From: Pseudomonadota bacterium
Lineage (GTDB): Bacteria; Pseudomonadota; Gammaproteobacteria; Enterobacterales; Enterobacteriaceae
Reading direction: 5' to 3'
Assembly: GCA_023454395.1 (NCBI GenBank)
Contig: JAEYFY010000358.1
Location: forward strand, 1 to 9,333
DNA: 9,333 nucleotides
In this document: piece by piece, positions 6,027 to 9,333 of the stretch
Layout: each line of letters begins with the position of its first letter
How positions within the stretch are numbered: position 1 is the stretch's first letter
Program-made: the position numbers and the translations under genes
The notes under the pieces: model-generated
The model's input: only the letters and a program-made list of their open reading frames with translations
Database searches by the model: none
Told to the model about the DNA's origin: nothing

Positions 6027-6875
6027 TTATTTCTCCGTATCAATAAAGCCTTTAACAAAGGCTCTTTGCATCAAAATGACAATAAGGACGGGAGGCAACA
6101 TTGCAATTAACGTGGTCGCCATGATCTTATTCCATTCAACGACACCATCAGAAACCGCAACCATCTGTTTAATACCCATTACAATGGTGTAGTAGTGAGT
6201 ATCTGTTGTGATAAGCATTGGCCAAAGATATTGATTCCACCCATAAATAAAGGTGATAACAAATAGGGCGGCGATATTGGTGCGAGAAAGAGGAAGTAAG
6301 ATAGTGAAAAAAAACTTAATCGGCCCGGCGCCATCAATTTTAGCGGCTTCAATTAATTCAGGGGTGATGGTCAGAAAAAATTGGCGAAATAAAAAAGTGG
6401 CTGTGGCGCTAGCAATTAATGGAATAGTTAAACCTGCATAAGAGTTCAACATATTGAGATTAGTGACCACCTCAAATGTAGGCATAATGCGGACTTCAAC
6501 AGGTAACATTAACGTAAAAAAGATAGTCCAAAAGGCGAGCATTCTTCCTGGGAAGCGAAAGAAAACGACAGCGTAGGCTGATAAAATCGAGATTGTTAAT
6601 TTCCCTAGGGTGATCACTAACGCCATAATCAATGAATTCAATAACATACTATTAATGGAGATGGCGCTATTTTGCGTGGTGCCTGCCTGTGAAAATATTG
6701 ATTTAAAAATATTAATACCTTCAGTACCAAACCAAAGAGGAGAGCCGGTGGCAAATTCGGTGTTTTGATGTGTTGTTGCCACAAGTGCAATCCAGACAGG
6801 GAAAGCAACAGAAAGTATGCCGACAATAAGAATAAAGTGGCAGAAAGCATGAAATAAAGGTCTACGTTCAACCAT
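6027..6875 (-). CDS. ugpE: sn-glycerol-3-phosphate ABC transporter permease UgpE
   Basis: Inner-membrane permease of 282 residues (the usual length is about 281) with six predicted membrane segments, of the MalG type. The EAA loop that docks onto the ATPase coupling helix is EAAKIDGAGPIKFFFTILLP (176-195). It pairs with UgpA to form the channel for sn-glycerol-3-phosphate and, in E. coli, glycerophosphodiesters. The start codon overlaps the ugpA stop by one base (TGATG). A good Shine-Dalgarno sequence, AAGGTGG, lies inside the end of ugpA 7 bases upstream, so translation is probably coupled. Its stop is one base before ugpC. Confidence 0.95.
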   Translation of the reverse strand: MVERRPLFHAFCHFILIVGILSVAFPVWIALVATTHQNTEFATGSPLWFGTEGINIFKSIFSQAGTTQNSAISINSMLLNSLIMALVITLGKLTISILSAYAVVFFRFPGRMLAFWTIFFTLMLPVEVRIMPTFEVVTNLNMLNSYAGLTIPLIASATATFLFRQFFLTITPELIEAAKIDGAGPIKFFFTILLPLSRTNIAALFVITFIYGWNQYLWPMLITTDTHYYTIVMGIKQMVAVSDGVVEWNKIMATTLIAMLPPVLIVILMQRAFVKGFIDTEK

Positions 6876-7759
6876 CAGTAAGCCACCTTTTTCTCAACAT
6901 AACGAAATTGAATAATGGTTAATATCGCGACAATAAACATCAAAATAACGGATTGTGCGGCGGAGGAGCCTAAATCTAATCCCACAAAACCATCGTTATA
7001 GACCTTATAAACCAGTGTGGATGTACTACTACCGGGGCCTCCTTGCGTCATCGCATGAATAATGGCGAATGTATCAAAAAAGGCATAAGCAAAATTCACC
7101 ACGAGTAAGAAAAAAGTGGTGGGAGAAATCAAAGGGAAACTGATGGTGATAAAGCGTTTAATGGGGCCACTGCCGTCGATGGCTGCTGACTCTAACAAGG
7201 ATTTAGGTACAGATTGTAAAGCGGCAAGAAAAAATAAGAAGTTATAGCTCACTTGTTTCCATGTTGCCGTTAAAACCACCATCCACATGGCGTGATGTGT
7301 ATTAAGTACAGGGTCCCAGTTAATACCTATTTTCTTTAATTGTTGGCTTAATACGCCAATCGTCGGATCAAGCATAAATAACCAAAGAAAACCCGCAATA
7401 ACTGGTGCAATGGCATAGGGTGAAATTAAAATGGTGCGATAAAAAAGTTTACCTCGCAAAATTTGCTCGGCAATGCCTGCCAAAATAAGTGCTGAGAGCA
7501 TCGATAAAAATACGACACTGGTACTGAAAATAAGCGTTGTGATCAAACTATCAAAGTAATAACTATTGCTAAAAAGGCGCTGAAAATTTTCAAAACCAAC
7601 AAATTCTCGACTAAGCCCGAATGCATCTTCTAACTGAAATGACTGAAAGAACGCTTGCCCAGCAGGCCAAATGAAAAAGATAATCGTGATAGCTAATTGA
7701 GGAAAAATTAGCGCGAGAGGTAACCATTTTTGTTTAAAATAAATGGATTGAGAAGCCAT
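6875..7759 (-). CDS. ugpA: sn-glycerol-3-phosphate ABC transporter permease UgpA
   Basis: Inner-membrane permease of 294 residues (E. coli UgpA about 295), of the MalF type, with six predicted membrane segments starting at about residue 13. The EAA loop ESAAIDGSGPIKRFITISFP (190-209) is intact. The stretch DTFAIIHAMTQGGPGSSTSTLVY around 229-251 is characteristic of binding-protein-dependent sugar-type permeases. The gene is separated from ugpB by a 62-base spacer with a strong hairpin. The ribosome binding site is modest (TGGA about 7 bases upstream), which fits lower synthesis than the binding protein. It overlaps ugpE by one base at the 3' end. Confidence 0.95.
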   Translation of the reverse strand: MASQSIYFKQKWLPLALIFPQLAITIIFFIWPAGQAFFQSFQLEDAFGLSREFVGFENFQRLFSNSYYFDSLITTLIFSTSVVFLSMLSALILAGIAEQILRGKLFYRTILISPYAIAPVIAGFLWLFMLDPTIGVLSQQLKKIGINWDPVLNTHHAMWMVVLTATWKQVSYNFLFFLAALQSVPKSLLESAAIDGSGPIKRFITISFPLISPTTFFLLVVNFAYAFFDTFAIIHAMTQGGPGSSTSTLVYKVYNDGFVGLDLGSSAAQSVILMFIVAILTIIQFRYVEKKVAY

Positions 7760-7788
7760 ACAATATCCAGTAAATCGATAAAAACAGA

Positions 7789-7810
7789 AGGCGAGCTACT
7801 TTGCTCGCCT
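7789..7810 (-). terminator. Intercistronic hairpin (attenuator or mRNA stabiliser) between ugpB and ugpA
   Basis: AGGCGAGC (7789-7796) pairs perfectly with GCTCGCCT (7803-7810) around a 6-base loop. On the - strand the stem starts 11 bases after the ugpB stop. It is followed, after a 4-base gap, by five Us. It may terminate part of the transcription or protect the ugpB 3' end, allowing an excess of binding protein over membrane subunits. Confidence 0.75.
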
Positions 7811-7821
7811 AATCTAAGTAA

Positions 7822-9129
7822 CTATTGTTGAGTACGTTCAAAACGGCGTAACTGCTCATTTCCACGCGCAACTGCATTATCTAACGCAACTTGAGCACTC
7901 TGTTTTCCTGACCACACTTTTTCTAACTCTTCATCAACGATTTCGCGAGTTTGCAGGAAATTACCAAAACGTAATCCTTTTGAATTGGCTGTTGGTTCAG
8001 AGGTTGTCATTTGCAATATTGCCGTATCTGCGCCGGGGTTTTGCTGATAAAAGCCTTGCTGCTGTGTTAACGCATAAGCCGCTTTAGTGACTGGCAAATA
8101 ACCCGTTGCTTGGTGCCAATCGGCTTGAACTTCAGGGCTTGAAAGATAGGTGAAGAATTTGGCAACACCGTTATATTCTGCATCAGGACGTCCAGACATG
8201 ACCCATAACGATGCACCACCAATAATGGTATTTGCTGGTTTTTGTACCAGAGTATCGTCGTAAGGCAATTGACTAACACCAATATCAAGATCTTTCATGT
8301 TCTCTTTAATGCCTGCAAAACCCGCGGATGACTCCATCACCATGGCGCATTCTTGAGTGTAAAACAGTGGCATTGCATCAGATTGGCGTCCGCCATATTT
8401 GAAAATACCGGATTTCGACCAATCTGCCATTTGTTGGATATGAGCGACGAAAGGCGCTTTGTTAAATAGAAAGGTCGTATCAAAACCATCGAAACCGTTA
8501 TTTTTTGTCGCAATAGGCAAATTATTACGTGCACCAAAGTTTTCGATTTGTGTCCATGATTGCCATGTTGTGGTAAATCCACATTTAACACCAGAATTGA
8601 GCAGTTTTTGAGATACAACTTCCATCTCTTTCCATGTCTTTGGTGGTTGTTCTATCCCTGCTTTTTTAAATAGTGTTTTATTGTAGTAAAGCACCGGTGT
8701 TGAACTATTAAATGGTAATGACATCATTTTGCCGTCGCTGGTGGTGTAATAGCCCGTGACGGTTGATAAATAACTATTAGGATCAAAAGGCTCGTGGGTT
8801 TTTTCCATTAATTGATAAACCGGAAAAACGGCTTTTTTAGCACCCATCATACTGGCTGTACCCACTTCAAAGACTTGCACAATAGCAGGTTGGTTTTTAG
8901 CGCGAAATGAAGCTACTGCACTGGTCATTGTTTCAGCGTAAGTGCCTTTATAAACAGGCTTTATTTCATATTCAGATTGACTGGCATTAAAATCAGAGGC
9001 GATTTGATTTACTTTCTGACCGAGCGCACCTCCCATTGCATGCCACCATTCAATTTGTGTTTTTGCGTGTGTAGGAGAGGTAAATAACGCCATAGCAACA
9101 GCAAGACCTGTTATTGATTTTATCGACAT
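7822..9129 (-). CDS. ugpB: sn-glycerol-3-phosphate periplasmic binding protein UgpB
   Basis: Periplasmic solute-binding protein of 435 residues (E. coli UgpB about 438). A Sec signal peptide ends near SPTHA-K (cleavage after residue 22). It captures sn-glycerol-3-phosphate or glycerophosphodiesters and delivers them to UgpAE. Strong UgpB-specific segments are VYKGTYAE (59-66), QVFEVGTASMM (85-95), LPFNSSTPVLYYNK (138-151), NNGFDG (210-215), IIGGASLWVM (302-311), TGYLPVTKAAY (342-352) and IVDEELEKVW (397-406). Residues matching E. coli ligand positions as I remember them are present: Y64, E88, a Ser in S142-S143, Y344 and R395. The start is ATG with AAGGAA 7 bases upstream. It is the first gene of the operon and is probably PhoB-activated through the box at 9198-9215. 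Confidence 0.97.
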   Translation of the reverse strand: MSIKSITGLAVAMALFTSPTHAKTQIEWWHAMGGALGQKVNQIASDFNASQSEYEIKPVYKGTYAETMTSAVASFRAKNQPAIVQVFEVGTASMMGAKKAVFPVYQLMEKTHEPFDPNSYLSTVTGYYTTSDGKMMSLPFNSSTPVLYYNKTLFKKAGIEQPPKTWKEMEVVSQKLLNSGVKCGFTTTWQSWTQIENFGARNNLPIATKNNGFDGFDTTFLFNKAPFVAHIQQMADWSKSGIFKYGGRQSDAMPLFYTQECAMVMESSAGFAGIKENMKDLDIGVSQLPYDDTLVQKPANTIIGGASLWVMSGRPDAEYNGVAKFFTYLSSPEVQADWHQATGYLPVTKAAYALTQQQGFYQQNPGADTAILQMTTSEPTANSKGLRFGNFLQTREIVDEELEKVWSGKQSAQVALDNAVARGNEQLRRFERTQQ

Positions 9130-9181
9130 GCAGAATTTCCTTTTTAATCGAAAGTTAAAGGTGCAATCTAATCTGCGAATT

Positions 9182-9215
9182 ACCCTAAATGTTGTTTATG
9201 ACAAATGGGTGACAA
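9182..9215 (-). promoter_or_regulatory. PhoB-box-like promoter of ugpBAEC
   Basis: Read on the - strand, TTGTCACCCATTTGTCAT (9215-9198) is a direct repeat of TTGTCA with the 11-base period of a Pho box. It matches the E. coli consensus at 13 of 18 positions. Ten bases further on is TAGGGT (9187-9182), a weak -10 at the spacing seen in phoA. There is no good -35, as expected when PhoB replaces it. The leader to the ugpB ATG would be roughly 45 bases. Confidence 0.7.
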
Positions 9216-9242
9216 TTAAATGAAGATATATTGATGGTATGA

Positions 9243-9276
9243 CTGTCAAATTGCTGTCATAAATGGTTGTCATGAT
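9243..9276 (+). promoter_or_regulatory. PhoB-box-like promoter of the divergent phosphodiesterase gene
   Basis: CTGTCAAATTGCTGTCAT (9243-9260) contains two perfect CTGTCA units with an 11-base period and matches the Pho-box consensus at 15 of 18 positions. CATGAT (9271-9276), a 4-of-6 match to TATAAT, starts after the expected 10-base gap. A further TTGTCAT lies at 9267-9273, out of phase. Transcription would start near 9283, just before the ribosome binding site AGGAG at 9293-9297. Confidence 0.75.
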
Positions 9277-9303
9277 GTCGGCACAAATGAAAAGGAGAGA
9301 GAA

Positions 9304-9333
9304 ATGAAGATAGCTGCTCACCGAGGTTTTTCT
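9304..9333 (+). CDS. Glycerophosphodiester phosphodiesterase, N-terminus (partial)
   Basis: Only ten codons are inside the window, MKIAAHRGFS. The AHRG motif near the N-terminus is the hallmark of the GDPD family; its His and Arg belong to the active site that hydrolyses glycerophosphodiesters to sn-glycerol-3-phosphate and an alcohol. The absence of a signal peptide before the motif suggests a cytoplasmic, UgpQ-type enzyme. The short leader resembles Gram-positive-type GDPDs more than E. coli UgpQ, whose AHRG comes several residues later. AGGAG lies 6 bases before the ATG. It is divergent from ugpB and sits behind its own PhoB-box-like element, so it is probably co-induced with glycerophosphate uptake. 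Most of the gene is outside the window, so the family call rests on one motif plus context. Confidence 0.75.
   Translation, partial: MKIAAHRGFS

Noticed and set aside
6023..6058. Longer UgpC starting at a TTG at 6058 (11 extra residues)
   Set aside because: It overlaps ugpE by 32 bases and has no Shine-Dalgarno sequence. The ATG at 6025 has CGGAG at good spacing and gives the family N-terminus.
6253..6441. 62-residue antisense frame over ugpE
   Set aside because: Chance frame opposite the conserved EAA-loop region.
8337..8618. 93-residue frame inside ugpB on the same strand
   Set aside because: Alternative frame of a well-conserved gene; no ribosome binding site and unlike any known protein.

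Overview
The window looks like chromosome from an AT-rich enterobacterium of the Morganellaceae type, with Proteus the best guess and Providencia possible. Every recognisable protein is closely related to an Escherichia coli gene, but the DNA is much more AT-rich. That assignment is inference. I see no phage, plasmid, insertion-sequence, tRNA, rRNA or CRISPR features.

Layout from left to right. Bases 1-108 are the 3' end of rpoH (heat-shock sigma factor), followed by its terminator. Next is a glycerate 2-kinase gene on the + strand (203-1345), whose 3' end runs into a short repeat-rich spacer. On the - strand lie panM (PanD maturation factor, a GNAT-fold protein) and, only 11 bases upstream of it, a DHA1-type major facilitator efflux gene. 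Divergent from the efflux gene is a MarR-family regulator (3161-3628). The 117-base gap between these two holds overlapping promoters and two matching palindromes, so this looks like a self-contained, drug- or ligand-inducible efflux module. A - strand loiP gene (outer-membrane M48 metalloprotease lipoprotein) follows with its own terminator. A 488-base AT-rich stretch without genes comes next.

The right-hand part is the sn-glycerol-3-phosphate uptake operon ugpBAEC on the - strand (9129 down to 4925). UgpB is the periplasmic binding protein, UgpA and UgpE are the membrane permeases, and UgpC is the ATPase. A strong hairpin separates ugpB from ugpA, while ugpA/ugpE/ugpC are tightly packed. 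The window ends with the first ten codons of a glycerophosphodiester phosphodiesterase on the + strand, divergent from ugpB. The 174-base intergenic region carries two PhoB-box-like direct repeats, one pointing each way, which suggests phosphate-starvation control of both uptake and hydrolysis of glycerophosphodiesters.

The gene set rpoH - panM - ugp also occurs together in E. coli, where liv branched-chain amino-acid transport genes lie between them. Here the liv genes are absent. Glycerate kinase, the efflux/MarR pair and loiP occupy the interval, and the ugp operon is inverted relative to rpoH. I found no clearly new defence or mobile system. The most interesting signals are regulatory: the divergent Pho boxes, the paired MarR operators, and the placement of panM directly behind an efflux gene.
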